Source: Saezia sanguinis | GTDB lineage: Bacteria; Pseudomonadota; Gammaproteobacteria; Burkholderiales; Burkholderiaceae_C | Assembly (NCBI RefSeq): GCF_003991585.1 | Contig: NZ_PQSP01000005.1 | Span: 1-64,000 of the forward strand | Direction: 5' to 3' | Length of the DNA: 64,000 bases | In this document: positions 41,157-52,062 of the stretch, piece by piece | Position numbering within the stretch: position 1 is the first letter of the stretch | Layout of the letters: every line of letters begins with the position of its first letter | Position numbers and translations under genes: made by a program | Notes under the pieces: model-generated | Database searches by the model: none | The model's input: only the letters and a program-made list of their open reading frames with translations | Told to the model about the DNA's origin: nothing

Positions 41157-41348
41157 ATGTGCGCTGAATTTAAAGTAAAACGCATGTCATCATTGCAGGC
41201 GTGACAGAAGGCATCAAGTTGAATACGTTAAATGGATGCGATTTGTATCACGGCAATACAGCTTTTTACCACGCAAACTATTTAACGGGCAGGCGGCTGT
41301 AAGCGTTGTAAAATAATAAACTTTGAGAGGTCATAAAGGATATCAAAA

Positions 41349-42578
41349 ATGGCGGTTAATCTCAGCACCCCTGATCCCAAGGCAATTTTTCCCGTAGCTG
41401 GTGTCAAACTCGGCGTGACGCAGGCGGGTATACGCAAGGCAGGGCGAAAAGACCTGACGGTGATTCAACTGGCTGAAGGCAGTTTGGCTGCTGGCGTTTT
41501 TACGCAAAACCGTTACTGCGCGGCACCGGTACAGGTATGCCGGCAGCATCTGGCGCAGAGTGCCGCAGTACGTGCACTGGTGATCAATACCGGCAATGCC
41601 AATGCCGGAACAGGGGAAGCCGGACTGGCTGCGGCGCAACAAAGCTGTGCGGAACTGGCTCAGCTTTTGAAGGTCAATGCGCAACAGGTGTTGCCTTTTT
41701 CAACCGGGGTGATCATGGAAATGCTCCCGCTAGATCGGTTGGTTGCTGGACTGCCTGCGGCGGTTGCTGATGGGCGAGAAGCCGGCTGGCTGGACGCCGC
41801 GACCGCGATCATGACGACCGATACCATCCCCAAGGCGGCATCGGTACAGATTGAACTGGATGGTGAGACGGTCACGGTGACGGGTATCAGCAAAGGCTCG
41901 GGCATGATTCACCCGAATATGGCGACCATGCTCGGGTTTGTGGCAACAGATGCCAAAATTTCAGCCGAAGCATTGGAGCAGCTGGTGCAACAGGCTGCCA
42001 ATGCATCATTTAACCGCATTACGGTGGATGGTGATACGTCGACCAATGATTCATTCATTGTCATGGCAACCCAGCGGCGTGGAAAGACGGTGATTGACAG
42101 TCTGGCCAGTGAAGCAGGCCGGAAACTGTATGCCGCAGTGAAGCAGGTGGCGCAGACACTGGCCCAGGCCATTATCCGTGATGGTGAAGGTGCGACCAAA
42201 TTCATCACCATCACTGTTGAAGGTGGAAACAACGAGCAGGAATGTGCTCAGGCGGCATATGCGATAGCGCATTCGCCCCTGGTGAAAACCGCATTCTTTG
42301 CCAGTGACCCGAATCTGGGGCGCATTCTGGCGGCTGTGGGCTATGCGGGTATTGCAGACCTTGACCAAAACCAGATTGAACTATTCCTTGATGATGTGCA
42401 TGTGGTGACCCGTGGCGGGCGTCATCCGGATTATCAGGAAGAAGACGGACAGCGTGTCATGAAGCAGGCAGAAATTGCAGTGCGGGTGCAACTGGGGCGC
42501 GGTGCGGCATCAACAACCGTATGGACGTGCGACCTGAGTCATGATTATGTATCCATCAATGCGGATTACCGATCATGA
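41349..42578 (+). CDS. argJ: Bifunctional ornithine acetyltransferase/N-acetylglutamate synthase ArgJ
   Basis: Carries the acetyl group from N-acetylornithine back to glutamate in arginine synthesis. The 409-residue precursor cuts itself into two chains at the Ala-Thr bond of [14 protein letters not shown], the Thr becoming the nucleophile. [12 protein letters not shown] lies in the beta chain. Whether it is mono- or bifunctional cannot be told from sequence. It starts a plus-strand run argJ-DUF815-mutT joined by overlapping start/stop codons. Confidence 0.95.
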   Translation: MAVNLSTPDPKAIFPVAGVKLGVTQAGIRKAGRKDLTVIQLAEGSLAAGVFTQNRYCAAPVQVCRQHLAQSAAVRALVINTGNANAGTGEAGLAAAQQSCAELAQLLKVNAQQVLPFSTGVIMEMLPLDRLVAGLPAAVADGREAGWLDAATAIMTTDTIPKAASVQIELDGETVTVTGISKGSGMIHPNMATMLGFVATDAKISAEALEQLVQQAANASFNRITVDGDTSTNDSFIVMATQRRGKTVIDSLASEAGRKLYAAVKQVAQTLAQAIIRDGEGATKFITITVEGGNNEQECAQAAYAIAHSPLVKTAFFASDPNLGRILAAVGYAGIADLDQNQIELFLDDVHVVTRGGRHPDYQEEDGQRVMKQAEIAVRVQLGRGAASTTVWTCDLSHDYVSINADYRS

Positions 42579-43462
42579 CACCGGAATTGAAAGCGTTTTT
42601 ATTGCGGGCAGAGGAGTTGATGGCGCGCATTGAAGATGCGCTACCAGGGCCATTGCGTGCGCCGGACTGGAATGCATCCACGGCATTCCGGTATCGCAAG
42701 CGCGCTTCAGGCCATGGCGTGTTGGAGCCGGTGCGGCATGTTGCTGAAATTCTATTGAGTGATATTGCCGTGACCGATGCGCAGAAAGAGAGGCTGGTAC
42801 GCAATACGGAGCAGTTTGTACAGGGCCGGCTGGCCAATAATGTGCTGTTGACCGGAGCGCGCGGGACGGGGAAAAGCTCCTTGGTGAAAGCCTGCCTGAA
42901 TGCTTTTGCGGGCCAGGGGTTGCGTCTGATTGAGGTGGACAAGACTGACCTGATGGATCTGCCTGACCTGGTCGAATGCGTAAGCGAGCGACCGGAAAAA
43001 TTCATTATTTTTGCCGATGATCTTTCGTTTGACGAAGGAGAAGTGGGTTACAAGGCGCTGAAGTCCATACTGGATGGCAGTGTCAGTGCAACAGGTGCCA
43101 ATGTACTGATCTATGCGACATCCAACCGGCGCCACCTGATGCCTGAGTACATGTCAGACAATGACAGCTACCGCCATACCGCAGATGGTGAACTGCATCC
43201 GGGTGAGGTGGTTGAAGAGAAAGTGTCTTTGTCCGAACGCTTTGGCCTGTGGCTGAGTTTTTATCCGTTCAACCAGGATGAGTATCTGGCGATTGTCCGG
43301 CAATGGCTGCTGCATTTTGAGGTGTCGCCCCAACATATTGAACAGGCGAACGCTGAAGCGCTGGTGTGGGCTTTGGAGCGTGGATCGCGTTCGGGACGGG
43401 TGGCCTACCAGTTTGCGCGTGATTATGCCGGGCGTGCCCAGGCAACGGAAAGACCTTTTTGA
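42575..43462 (+). CDS. DUF815 AAA+-type ATP-binding protein
   Basis: A 295-residue P-loop protein: [16 protein letters not shown] (Walker A), [12 protein letters not shown] (Walker B), and [18 protein letters not shown] as a sensor region, all matching the DUF815 family of predicted ATPases. The function is unknown. Its start overlaps the argJ stop (ATGA) and its stop overlaps the mutT start, so the three are translated in series. This order is conserved in Burkholderiales. Confidence 0.87.
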   Translation: MTPELKAFLLRAEELMARIEDALPGPLRAPDWNASTAFRYRKRASGHGVLEPVRHVAEILLSDIAVTDAQKERLVRNTEQFVQGRLANNVLLTGARGTGKSSLVKACLNAFAGQGLRLIEVDKTDLMDLPDLVECVSERPEKFIIFADDLSFDEGEVGYKALKSILDGSVSATGANVLIYATSNRRHLMPEYMSDNDSYRHTADGELHPGEVVEEKVSLSERFGLWLSFYPFNQDEYLAIVRQWLLHFEVSPQHIEQANAEALVWALERGSRSGRVAYQFARDYAGRAQATERPF

Positions 43463-43887
43463 TGAACAGTGAAAAAACGCAAAAGCGGATTGATGTTGCC
43501 GTAGGTATTTTGATTTCTGCTGATCGCCAGTTATTGCTGACGTCACGCCCGTCAGGAAAGCCCATGGCCGGTTACTGGGAGTTTCCCGGCGGTAAGCTGG
43601 AAGCGGAGGAAACGGTGGAACAGGCGTTGCGCCGCGAGCTGCAGGAGGAGCTGGGGGTGCTCATCGGTGCGGCACAGATTTGGAAAGTGACGGAACATGA
43701 TTACCCGCACAATCTGGTTCGGCTTCACTGGTGCAAAGTGAATGCCTGGACAGGAGCGTTACAGATGCGGGAAGGGCAGCAATTTGCCTGGCAACATCTT
43801 CCTTTAACCGTAGCACCTGTTTTGCCGGGTGCATTCCCGATATTGGACTGGCTGTCAGCGGAGGGGGTTTACGGTTCTTCCTGCTGA
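43462..43887 (+). CDS. mutT: Nudix hydrolase, MutT-like 8-oxo-dGTP diphosphatase
   Basis: A 141-residue Nudix protein. The Nudix box reads GGKLEAEETVEQALRRELQE followed by ELGV, with all catalytic glutamates. MutT removes 8-oxo-dGTP from the nucleotide pool. The ATG at 43462 overlaps the DUF815 stop by one base (TGATG); a TTG one codon earlier is possible. The last 19 bases overlap the converging yacG gene. Confidence 0.88.
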   Translation: MNSEKTQKRIDVAVGILISADRQLLLTSRPSGKPMAGYWEFPGGKLEAEETVEQALRRELQEELGVLIGAAQIWKVTEHDYPHNLVRLHWCKVNAWTGALQMREGQQFAWQHLPLTVAPVLPGAFPILDWLSAEGVYGSSC

Positions 43888-44063
43888 GGTGAATCCGTGC
43901 CTTCTTTTTCGCTGATCCGGTAGTTCTCGCTGGCCCATGTTCCCAAGTCTAGTGTATAGCAATGTTCACTGCAAAACGGACGCCAGCGGTTGTCTTGGCT
44001 GTATAACGTCGTTTTACCGCAGCGAGGGCATTTGACTTGGCGTGAAGTAGGTGGTGTGGTCAT
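43869..44063 (-). CDS. yacG: DNA gyrase inhibitor YacG (zinc protein)
   Basis: A 64-residue zinc protein. VKCPRCGKTTLYSQDNRWRP followed by FCSEHC supplies the four zinc cysteines, and LGTWASENYRI is the family end. In E. coli it binds GyrB and blocks DNA binding. It is placed with zapD and coaE, the common order in beta- and gammaproteobacteria. Its 3' end overlaps mutT on the other strand. Confidence 0.93.
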   Translation of the reverse strand: MTTPPTSRQVKCPRCGKTTLYSQDNRWRPFCSEHCYTLDLGTWASENYRISEKEGTDSPQQEEP

Positions 44064-44110
44064 TGTTTTTTCGCTTTTATTCAGGGCAATAACAGATCAC
44101 TGACACAGGT

Positions 44111-44869
44111 TCAAGCACACAATGCAAATTCAAAATCAACATCTTCTTTGACAGAGAGTAATTTCCAGTTGGCATCCTGTCTGACCCAGCGTAATGAAAT
44201 CAACAGGCGGTTGGCGCTGATTTCCGGCAATAAGCCTGTACGCTCATCAATCATGATGCGCAGGAGCTGGAAAGTACGACCAGGGGGTAACGAAAGTTCA
44301 AACTGCCCCTGTGTTGCCAGGGCTTTTTGAAAAATACCACCATCACGCAATAATTGCAGCAGGTTGGTCACCGAATCAGCCAGAGGAGCCATTTGTGCGA
44401 CCCATCCATAAAGATTGGCCAGACGCTCCTTGGCCGGGTAATGCAGCCAGGCATGGTAGGCCGGCAGGTCGAACTCACACGTACCCCCTGGAATGGACAT
44501 GCGATTGCGGACCGCCATCAGCCATTCGTTATTGGCAAGTTCGGTGCCGGCCCGGATGCTGCCCTGCTGGTTGAGGGAGTCATAGCATGCTTGCAACTGG
44601 CCAATGACTTGGGCCAGCGTTTCTTCCGAAATGGCCGGGTTGCCGTGCAGTGAATTCAGCATTTGCTTTTGCTTATCCAGTTCAGTCAGAATATCTGCTT
44701 TGAGGTCTGAGCGGGAAGCCACATCCATGATTTCAAACAAGGTATGCAAAGCATAATGGTGGTCGATCAGTTCTTCGCGCCTGATCAGTGTTCCCAAATA
44801 GACAAACAGGCGCTCCAGCCGGAGCCAGGTACGGATACGTTCATTGAAGGGGTGTTCGTAAAGAATCAC
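44111..44869 (-). CDS. zapD: Cell division protein ZapD
   Basis: Binds and bundles FtsZ filaments at the division ring; cytoplasmic. The 252 residues begin MILYEHPFNERIRTWLRLER, the family N terminus, read from a GTG start at 44869. Other family stretches are FEIMDVASRSDLKADILTEL and LPAYHAWLHYPAKER. It is followed 47 bases later by yacG. The 122-base gap to coaE upstream may hold its own promoter. Confidence 0.92.
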   Translation of the reverse strand: MILYEHPFNERIRTWLRLERLFVYLGTLIRREELIDHHYALHTLFEIMDVASRSDLKADILTELDKQKQMLNSLHGNPAISEETLAQVIGQLQACYDSLNQQGSIRAGTELANNEWLMAVRNRMSIPGGTCEFDLPAYHAWLHYPAKERLANLYGWVAQMAPLADSVTNLLQLLRDGGIFQKALATQGQFELSLPPGRTFQLLRIMIDERTGLLPEISANRLLISLRWVRQDANWKLLSVKEDVDFEFALCA

Positions 44870-44991
44870 AAAAGACCTTTATTTCAAATGCGTAGGGACA
44901 AAGCTTATTTTGACATATTGTGCACAATCTGATGCATGCATGTGTATTGGAGGGTATGTGTATGTTAATTTGCGGTTGATTGGGTTGCTGG

Positions 44992-45606
44992 TTAAACCGT
45001 GCCGGGCTGGCGCCACTGGTCCAATATGCCTTGAACCTGACGCTCCAGTTGATCCAGCGTGATATGATCATTGACAATCACATCGGTGGCAATGCTCAGG
45101 CGTTGTTCCCGGCTGGCCTGTTGTGCAATGACGGCCTTGACCTGCTGGGCAGACCAGCCGGAACGGGAAACCACACGCTGAATCTGAGTTTGCTCCTGAC
45201 TGTCGATGACAAGGATACGTTGCAAGCTTTGCAGCCAAACACTGCCAGGTGCAAGCAGTGGAATATCAAATATGACGACATCGGACTGATGAGCATATTG
45301 CGTAAATTGTTTTTCGGCTTCTTCCCGGATGAGAGGATGCAAAATACCTTCTAATTGCTTTTTATGAGCGGGAGAGCCAAAAATCAGTTCTCTCAACCGC
45401 TGGCGGGATAAGCTGCCATCTGCGTCAAATAATGTATGACCGAAAACAGCTCTGATGTGCGGGATGGCGGCACCTTGAAGCTGGGTCAGATGGCGTGAGA
45501 TCTGGTCGGTATCAATGACGGGAACACCCAGGCGCTGAAACATAGCGCTGACGGTGCTTTTCCCGCTGCCTATGCCGCCTGTCAGGCCGGCACGCAATAT
45601 TGTCAT
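44992..45606 (-). CDS. coaE: Dephospho-CoA kinase
   Basis: Last step of coenzyme A synthesis: phosphorylates the 3'-hydroxyl of dephospho-CoA. The 204 residues show the P-loop GLTGGIGSGKSTV at residues 8-20, the catalytic region VIDTDQISRHL, and DIPLLAPGSVWLQSLQRILV. The gene lies 63 bases after pilD on the same strand, as usual in this group. Confidence 0.95.
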   Translation of the reverse strand: MTILRAGLTGGIGSGKSTVSAMFQRLGVPVIDTDQISRHLTQLQGAAIPHIRAVFGHTLFDADGSLSRQRLRELIFGSPAHKKQLEGILHPLIREEAEKQFTQYAHQSDVVIFDIPLLAPGSVWLQSLQRILVIDSQEQTQIQRVVSRSGWSAQQVKAVIAQQASREQRLSIATDVIVNDHITLDQLERQVQGILDQWRQPGTV

Positions 45607-45669
45607 TGCACAGTCTCCTCCATCATGTAGAAATGATCAAACGCTCCTGAAAATATCTCTATTGGGTCT

Positions 45670-46647
45670 TTAGAAAAAGAGAAAAGGAAACCATGCCTGA
45701 ATTCGGCTGGGAGAACAGATCAAAATGAGAAGGCCTGCCCCGGCAAGAAAAGGGCCGTAAGGAATATATTTGCCTTCAAACAGGCCGGTTTTACTTTGAA
45801 TGGCCTTCAGTGTCAGGCCGATAATGGCTCCTACCAATGAAGACGCCAGCAAAATAGGTAATAAAAATTCCCATCCAAACCACGCACCCAGTGCAGCCAG
45901 CATTTTAAAGTCGCCATTGGCCATGGCGATACGCCCGGTTAACAGCTTGAACAGCGTAGCCACGATCCATAAAATCATGTAGCCAAATACAGCACCCCAC
46001 ATTGCACCGGCTACAGGGATACTCCAGCCTATCAAGGCTGCCAGCAAACCTGCCCACATCAATGTCAGGCTGAGAGAGTCCGGCAGCCAGGTGGTATCCC
46101 AGTCGATCATGGCAATGGCGATGTTCATGGCCACAAAAAAACACCACAGAATGGTTTGTATGGTGGCTCCATAGTGCCAGGCGACCACACCAAAAAGAAT
46201 ACCGGTTAACAGTTCGATCAGAGGATAACGAAAACTGATGCGTGCCTTACACGATGAGCAGCGGCCACGCAGGAATAGCCAGCTGATGACAGGAATATTT
46301 TCCCACCAGCGGATTTTGTGACCACAATGCGGGCAGGCTGATGGCGGGTAAGTCAGACTAAATGACTTTTTTGGCGCAGTTTCTGTGGCAGAGACCGCAA
46401 TGCCCTGGCTCCAGCGGAATGTGTGCTGACAATTCGGGCAGGTTGATAATAGCGGGAGAAAGTCCAGATCAGCGTTGCCTGTGATTTTCTGTTCAATGAC
46501 TTCTGCAATAGCCTCATCCTGATCGCGTTCGATCATCTTGGGCAGGCGGTAAATCACAACATTGAGAAAGCTGCCGATCAGCAATCCCAAAATGACAACA
46601 AGAGCCACGAAGGCCCCTGTCGGTAAAGCAATTAGCGCTTCAATCAT
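45670..46647 (-). CDS. pilD: Prepilin peptidase PilD (type IV leader peptidase/N-methyltransferase)
   Basis: Inner-membrane aspartyl protease that cuts and N-methylates type IV prepilins and pseudopilins. It has about eight membrane segments. The cytoplasmic loop carries the zinc cysteine pairs CPNC, CPHC and CSSC, and VISWLFLRGRCSSCKARISF. The catalytic aspartates are expected in MIDWDTTWLPD and NGDFKMLAALGAWFG. At 325 residues it is a little longer than usual. Its start overlaps the pilC stop by one base. Confidence 0.92.
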   Translation of the reverse strand: MIEALIALPTGAFVALVVILGLLIGSFLNVVIYRLPKMIERDQDEAIAEVIEQKITGNADLDFLPLLSTCPNCQHTFRWSQGIAVSATETAPKKSFSLTYPPSACPHCGHKIRWWENIPVISWLFLRGRCSSCKARISFRYPLIELLTGILFGVVAWHYGATIQTILWCFFVAMNIAIAMIDWDTTWLPDSLSLTLMWAGLLAALIGWSIPVAGAMWGAVFGYMILWIVATLFKLLTGRIAMANGDFKMLAALGAWFGWEFLLPILLASSLVGAIIGLTLKAIQSKTGLFEGKYIPYGPFLAGAGLLILICSPSRIQAWFPFLFF

Positions 46648-47864
46648 TACATGATATTTCCGAGGTTGAAGATCGGCAGGTACATGGCAACGACCAGCGC
46701 CCCAACAACACCCCCAAGAAGAATAATAATCAGTGGTTCCATCATTGATGACAGTCCCTTGACCATTTCGTCTACTTCTGCTTCATAAAAATCAGCGACA
46801 TTGCCCAGCATATCATCCAGCGCGCCGGACTCTTCGCCAATGCCAGTCATCTGCAGCACCAATGGAGGGAATACATCGGCAGTGCTCATTGCCATGGTCA
46901 GGCTGGTACCGGTGGTTACATCCTGCTGAATTTTACGGGTTGCCTCCCGGTAAACCGCGTTGCCAGAGGCTCCTCCCACTGAATCGAGTGAATCTACCAA
47001 TGGAACCCCAGCGGAAAACATGGTGGCCAGTGTTCTTGTCCAGCGGGCAATGACAGATTTGGTGACCAATGGGCCGAACATGGGCATGTTCAATAAGAAT
47101 TTATCGATGCGGTTGCGCAGTTTTTCGGAGCGTTTATATGCTTGAAAAAAGAAGTAGCCACCACCAATGATAATCCCCAGCATGACCCACCAGTAAGCCA
47201 CAAAAAATTCAGACATGCTCATGACAAACTGGGTTGGTCCAGGAAGTTCTGCTCCCATGCCTTCAAAAACGGTTTTAAACGTAGGGATCACAAAGATCAT
47301 CATCACTGCAACCACAACAATCACCGCTAAAATGATAACGGCAGGATACATGAGAGCGGATTTGATTTTGCGCTTAAGGTCTTCCGTTTTTTCAAGGTAT
47401 TGCGCCAAGCGGTCTAACAGGCCTTCCAAAATACCGGCGGCTTCCCCTGCTTCTACCAGGTTGCAGTAGAGCGCATTGAATTGCATTGGGTGCTTGCGAA
47501 AAGCATTGGCCATACTGGTACCGGTTTCAATGTCTTTACGGATAGAGTCCAGCAGGCGTGACATGCTGGGGTTGGGGTGCCCTTGCCCGACAATGTCGAA
47601 GGCCTGCAGCAAAGGAATACCGGCCCGCATCATGGTCGCCAATTGTCGGGTAAATACGGTAATATCCGCAGTCGTGATCTTTTTGCCACGGCTGGTGCGG
47701 CGTTTGCGTATTTTGGTGACAATAATGCCTTGCCTGCGAAGCTGTGCGGTAGCCGCAGCTTCACCACGTGCACGCAACTCACCCTTGATGACTTTGCCGC
47801 GCCGGTCTTTTCCGGTCCAATCAAAATACAATTCTGGCACTTGTCTTGATCTTGCTGTGGCCAT
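46647..47864 (-). CDS. pilC: Type IV pilus inner-membrane platform protein PilC
   Basis: The 405-residue GspF/PilC protein sits under the pilus and takes the push from PilB. It has two repeated cytoplasmic GspF domains (about residues 65-190 and 270-395), each followed by membrane helices. FTRQLATMMRAGIPLLQAFD opens the first, and TRTLATMFSAGVPLVDSLDS the second. It begins 67 bases after the pilB stop and leads directly into pilD. Confidence 0.94.
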   Translation of the reverse strand: MATARSRQVPELYFDWTGKDRRGKVIKGELRARGEAAATAQLRRQGIIVTKIRKRRTSRGKKITTADITVFTRQLATMMRAGIPLLQAFDIVGQGHPNPSMSRLLDSIRKDIETGTSMANAFRKHPMQFNALYCNLVEAGEAAGILEGLLDRLAQYLEKTEDLKRKIKSALMYPAVIILAVIVVVAVMMIFVIPTFKTVFEGMGAELPGPTQFVMSMSEFFVAYWWVMLGIIIGGGYFFFQAYKRSEKLRNRIDKFLLNMPMFGPLVTKSVIARWTRTLATMFSAGVPLVDSLDSVGGASGNAVYREATRKIQQDVTTGTSLTMAMSTADVFPPLVLQMTGIGEESGALDDMLGNVADFYEAEVDEMVKGLSSMMEPLIIILLGGVVGALVVAMYLPIFNLGNIM

Positions 47865-47931
47865 ATATCACTCCCGTTCCCTCGAGTATATTGCAACTAT
47901 TATATAAAATTCCCAATCGGCACCATTTGTT

Positions 47932-49674
47932 TTATTCGTTGGTGCACCCTTCCACTTCCTCCAAGGAGGTTAATCCTGCTTTGACTTTGACCAGCCCCGA
48001 CTGGCGTAATGTTCTGATGCCTTCTTTGATGGTTTGCGCTTCAATATCCATGGCTGTGCCATCAGAGAGAATCAGGCGCTGAATTTCTTCTGAAATCGGC
48101 ATGACCTGGTAAATACCTACCCGGCCTTTATACCCATTATTGCATGCAGGACAACCAACCGGGCGATACGGCTGCCAGGTGCCATCAATTTCATCCGGGC
48201 GAAAGCCGGCCTGTACCAGGGTTTGCCTTGGAATATTTGCCGGGGTCTTGCATTTTGGACACAGGCGCCGAGCCAGACGCTGAGCCGTGATCAGTAGGAC
48301 GCTGGATGCAATATTAAATGGGGCAACACCCATGTTGCGCAAACGGGTCAGGGTGGTGGGCGCATCGTTGGTGTGCAGCGTAGACATCACCAAGTGACCT
48401 GTTTGGGCCGCCTTAATCGCAATATCGGCCGTTTCCAGGTCACGAATTTCCCCCACCATGATGATGTCAGGATCCTGACGCAGGAAAGACCGTAACGCCG
48501 CCGCAAACGTCAACCCGGCTTTTTCATTCACATTGACCTGGTTGATGCCGGGCATGTTGATTTCAGCAGGGTCTTCTGCGGTGGAAATATTGACCTCGGG
48601 TTTATTCAGCAGGTTTAAACAGGTATACAGTGAAACCGTTTTACCGGAGCCGGTCGGGCCGGTCACTAGAATCATGCCGTAAGGCCTGGCAATCGCATCC
48701 AGCAGGCGTTTCTTTTCTTCCGGCTCATAGCCCAATGCTTCAATGCCCAGTGTGGCAGATGACGGATCCAAAATACGGATCACAATCTTTTCGCCAAACA
48801 GCGTTGGCAAGGTGCTGACACGAAAGTCGATGACTTTATCTGCACTGATGCGCAGTTTCATACGACCATCCTGGGGAACACGTTTTTCCGAGATGTCCAT
48901 GCGCGAAATCACTTTGATACGCGACGCCAGTTTTTCTTTAATTGCAACCGGCGGGTGGACAATTTCCCGTAACTCGCCGTCCACACGATAGCGGACCCGG
49001 TAAGAAAACTCATACGGTTCAAAGTGCAAGTCGGAAGCCTTCATTTCAATGGCGTCAACCAGCATCTTATGCAGAAAACGCACGATAGGCGCGTCTTCTT
49101 CATCAACCTCATCTTCCTGCGGTGGTGGTTCGTCTGCTGAAGCTGCGGCAATTTCACCAAAATCAAAAGGCTCATTGCCAACAATCTGTTTGAGTGATTC
49201 GGTTGTCGATTTTGTCGCGCCGGTAACGGCTGTTTTAAGCTTGTCGGCCTCGGCAATGACCCAGTCTACCGGCATCTGCGAAGTGAATTTGATTTTTTCC
49301 TGTACTTCGCTCAGCGTCGGATCTGCAGTCGCCATGACCAGATTGCTGCCCCGGATACTCAGGGGCAGAATCTGAAAGTCTCTCATCAGTTTGACGTCAA
49401 CTTTGTCCTTGGGTATTTTTTGCAGGTCAATGGCACTGATATCGACCAAAGGCATTGAAAACAATGTGGAGATGGTGTGCGCGAGGATAGCTTCATTGAC
49501 GATATGGGCATCTATCAGTTCGCCAATGAAACTGCCATTTTTCCCATGGGCTTTCGCCAGCAATTGCTCAGCTTGCTGTTGTGTCAGTTGCTTTTCATCG
49601 ATGAGCTTACGCGCGACAGGGGGGATTTGAATATTGCCCTCCTGCGGACTGGCAAAAGAAGTTGAATCAGCCAT
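47932..49674 (-). CDS. pilB: Type IV pilus assembly ATPase PilB
   Basis: Hexameric ATPase that drives pilus extension. It has an N-terminal GspE/MshEN domain, then GPTGSGKTVSLYTCL (Walker A), AEDPAEINMPGINQVNVNEK, DPDIIMVGEIRDLETADIAI (Walker B), and a tetracysteine zinc site CPKC/CPAC. I start at the ATG at 49674 (580 residues, MADSTSFASPQEGN); the 26 codons upstream look like intergenic AT-rich sequence. It is the first gene of pilB-pilC-pilD; no pilin gene is in the window. Confidence 0.94.
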   Translation of the reverse strand: MADSTSFASPQEGNIQIPPVARKLIDEKQLTQQQAEQLLAKAHGKNGSFIGELIDAHIVNEAILAHTISTLFSMPLVDISAIDLQKIPKDKVDVKLMRDFQILPLSIRGSNLVMATADPTLSEVQEKIKFTSQMPVDWVIAEADKLKTAVTGATKSTTESLKQIVGNEPFDFGEIAAASADEPPPQEDEVDEEDAPIVRFLHKMLVDAIEMKASDLHFEPYEFSYRVRYRVDGELREIVHPPVAIKEKLASRIKVISRMDISEKRVPQDGRMKLRISADKVIDFRVSTLPTLFGEKIVIRILDPSSATLGIEALGYEPEEKKRLLDAIARPYGMILVTGPTGSGKTVSLYTCLNLLNKPEVNISTAEDPAEINMPGINQVNVNEKAGLTFAAALRSFLRQDPDIIMVGEIRDLETADIAIKAAQTGHLVMSTLHTNDAPTTLTRLRNMGVAPFNIASSVLLITAQRLARRLCPKCKTPANIPRQTLVQAGFRPDEIDGTWQPYRPVGCPACNNGYKGRVGIYQVMPISEEIQRLILSDGTAMDIEAQTIKEGIRTLRQSGLVKVKAGLTSLEEVEGCTNE

Positions 49675-49891
49675 AACCGTTACAGGTAAAAACAAAATAA
49701 CGCAAACTAAATGATATGCTAAATTAAGCGCAAAGCATAGGTTCGCAAGCAATATAAAGGGGGATACGTGTCAATCACACCTCAAAAATGCGCAAAAATG
49801 CACCAAAATAACAATTTATCTGTAACACAATGATGCAAAGTAAAAAGAAGGCATCTGTTGACCAAGCCAGCCCTTTTCCGGCTTTGCAGCA

Positions 49892-50803
49892 TCAGCCCTG
49901 CAGCTTTGTAAATGCTTCCTGATACTTCATTGCAGTTTGTTGCATGACCTGCTCGGGCAGGGTGGGGGCTGGAGGTTGTTTATTCCACGGCTTTCCGTCA
50001 ATGCGGACGGCTTCCAGCCAGTCACGTACAAACTGTTTGTCGTAGCTGGGCGGGTTTTGTCCGGCAGCATGCGCGGTTTCATAACCATCCACAGGCCAAT
50101 AGCGGGAAGAGTCCGGGGTCAGGATTTCATCCATCAGCGTCAACTGGCCATTGTCATCAATGCCAAACTCAAATTTAGTGTCGGCAATGATAATGCCTTT
50201 GGTTAAAGCAAAGGCGGCTGCCTGCTGGTACAACTGGACGGAAATATCCTGAATCTGCCGGGCTAAAGAAGCGCCAATGCGGTTGGACATTTCTGCAAAA
50301 GTGATGTTTTCATCATGCTCTCCCACTGCCGCTTTGGCTGCGGGAGTGAAAATGGGTTCTGGCAACTGATCGGCATTGTGCAGACCGGCTGGCAGGCCAA
50401 CGCCGCAAATGGTTTGAGATTGCTGGTATTCTTTCCAGCCGCTGCCGGCCAGATAGCCTCGCACCACCGCTTCAACCATGACTGGCTGTAACCGTTTAAC
50501 CAGCATAGCCCGCCCTTGAATCTGGGGGATCTCTTCTTTCGTCACAACAGTCTGAGGGTCAATCCCTGTCAGATGGTTGGGCACAATGTGTTTGAGCCGC
50601 TCAAACCAGAACAAGGCCATCTGGGTCAATAAAATGCCTTTGCCTGGAATCGGCTGATCCAGAATGACATCAAAAGCGGAAAGCCGGTCACTGGCAACCA
50701 TCAGAATCTGGTGCTTTCCTACAGCATAGTTGTTACGGACCTTGCCTTTGGACAGCAAGGGCAAAGAAGAAATGGCAGGATCAAGAACGGTGGAGTTCAT
50801 CAT
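49892..50803 (-). CDS. purC: Phosphoribosylaminoimidazole-succinocarboxamide synthase
   Basis: Joins aspartate to CAIR in purine synthesis. The 303 residues show the SAICAR synthetase signatures [14 protein letters not shown] (nucleotide loop), [16 protein letters not shown] and [20 protein letters not shown], with [12 protein letters not shown] after it. Two adjacent ATGs (50803 and 50800) can serve as start. It stands alone between pilB and fba, which are all on the minus strand but separated by more than 130 bases. Confidence 0.95.
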   Translation of the reverse strand: MMNSTVLDPAISSLPLLSKGKVRNNYAVGKHQILMVASDRLSAFDVILDQPIPGKGILLTQMALFWFERLKHIVPNHLTGIDPQTVVTKEEIPQIQGRAMLVKRLQPVMVEAVVRGYLAGSGWKEYQQSQTICGVGLPAGLHNADQLPEPIFTPAAKAAVGEHDENITFAEMSNRIGASLARQIQDISVQLYQQAAAFALTKGIIIADTKFEFGIDDNGQLTLMDEILTPDSSRYWPVDGYETAHAAGQNPPSYDKQFVRDWLEAVRIDGKPWNKQPPAPTLPEQVMQQTAMKYQEAFTKLQG

Positions 50804-50949
50804 GGTCTTTCAGGCAGTCAAAAGCGCATGATGCATTCGCCGAAGTGTTGTTGTAAAAATGAAACACAAAGCAAATGCATACGTGAGCAAAGTTCAGTTA
50901 AAAATGTGTTGTGCCTGTCATGAAGTCAACATGGCAGATACGCCAGAAA

Positions 50950-52014
50950 TCATTTAATAACCTGGGTTAATTCACCTTTGGCATAGCGGGCTGCCATGTC
51001 TGTCAGTGCAATGGGCTTGATTTTTGCGCCTTGTCCCTCGCAGCCAAAAGCCAGATAGCGTGCTTTACAGACGGCTTTAGCGGCTTCGCGGGCGGGCTTC
51101 AAAAAGTCACGTGGGTCAAACTTGTCTGGGTTTTCCTGCAGGTATTTGCGTACAGCCCCGGTCATCGCCAGGCGAATGTCGGTATCAATATTGATCTTAC
51201 GCACACCGTATTTGATCGCTTCCTGAAGCTCCTCTACCGGAACGCCATAGGTCTCTTTCATATCACCACCGTACTGGCGAATAATGGTCAGCAATTCCTG
51301 CGGTACGCTGGAAGAGCCGTGCATCACCAGGTGGGTATTGGGAATGCGGGCATGAATCTCTTTAACCCGCTGGATCGAAAGAATGTCGCCGGTGGGCTTG
51401 CGTGTAAATTTATAGGCGCCATGGCTGGTGCCAATGGCAATCGCCAGCGCATCCAGTTGCGTTTGTCTGACAAAGTCAGCCGCCTGTTCGGGGTCTGTAA
51501 GCAACTGTTCTGCGGTCATCGTGCCTTCGGCACCGTGTCCGTCTTCCTTGTCGCCTGTCATGGTTTCCAGAGAGCCCAGGCAACCCAGTTCACCTTCTAC
51601 CGTGACGCCTAACGGATGCGCCATTTTCACCACTTCCTGGGTGACTTTGACGTTGTATTCGTAGGAGGAAATGGTTTTGCCATCAGCCTCAAGGGAGCCG
51701 TCCATCATGACGGACGAAAACCCGAGGTCAATCGCACCCCGGCAAACTGCGGGGTTTTGACCATGATCCTGATGCATGGACAACGGCACATGCGGGTAGG
51801 CTTCCACGGCAGCTCGGATCAGGTGTTTGATGAAACTCTCTCCTGCGTATTTCCGTGCGCCGGCACTGGCCTGCAAAATAACAGGCGCTCCCGCTTCATC
51901 TGCCGCAGACATCACAGCCTGAACCTGTTCCAAGTTATTGACGTTGAAAGCCGGAATGCCATAGCCATTTTCGGCGGCATGATCCAAAAGCTGGCGCATT
52001 GAGACAAGAGCCAT
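50950..52014 (-). CDS. fba: Class II fructose-bisphosphate aldolase, Calvin-cycle subtype
   Basis: Splits or forms fructose-1,6-bisphosphate in glycolysis/gluconeogenesis; a zinc enzyme. The 354 residues include LSMHQDHGQ (zinc His and catalytic Asp), [43 protein letters not shown] and [12 protein letters not shown]. The length and the [13 protein letters not shown] loop match the long class IIB form common in betaproteobacteria. Its 5' leader contains two hairpins. Confidence 0.95.
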   Translation of the reverse strand: MALVSMRQLLDHAAENGYGIPAFNVNNLEQVQAVMSAADEAGAPVILQASAGARKYAGESFIKHLIRAAVEAYPHVPLSMHQDHGQNPAVCRGAIDLGFSSVMMDGSLEADGKTISSYEYNVKVTQEVVKMAHPLGVTVEGELGCLGSLETMTGDKEDGHGAEGTMTAEQLLTDPEQAADFVRQTQLDALAIAIGTSHGAYKFTRKPTGDILSIQRVKEIHARIPNTHLVMHGSSSVPQELLTIIRQYGGDMKETYGVPVEELQEAIKYGVRKINIDTDIRLAMTGAVRKYLQENPDKFDPRDFLKPAREAAKAVCKARYLAFGCEGQGAKIKPIALTDMAARYAKGELTQVIK

Positions 52015-52062
52015 GGTGAGAACCTCTCAGAAAAAGCGATACAGAAAAACCGCAGATTAAAT

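Noticed and set aside
49753..49891. Hairpin between purC and pilB (AAGCC...GGCTT with a long loop)
   Set aside because: Short stem, large loop and no T run in either direction; too weak to call.
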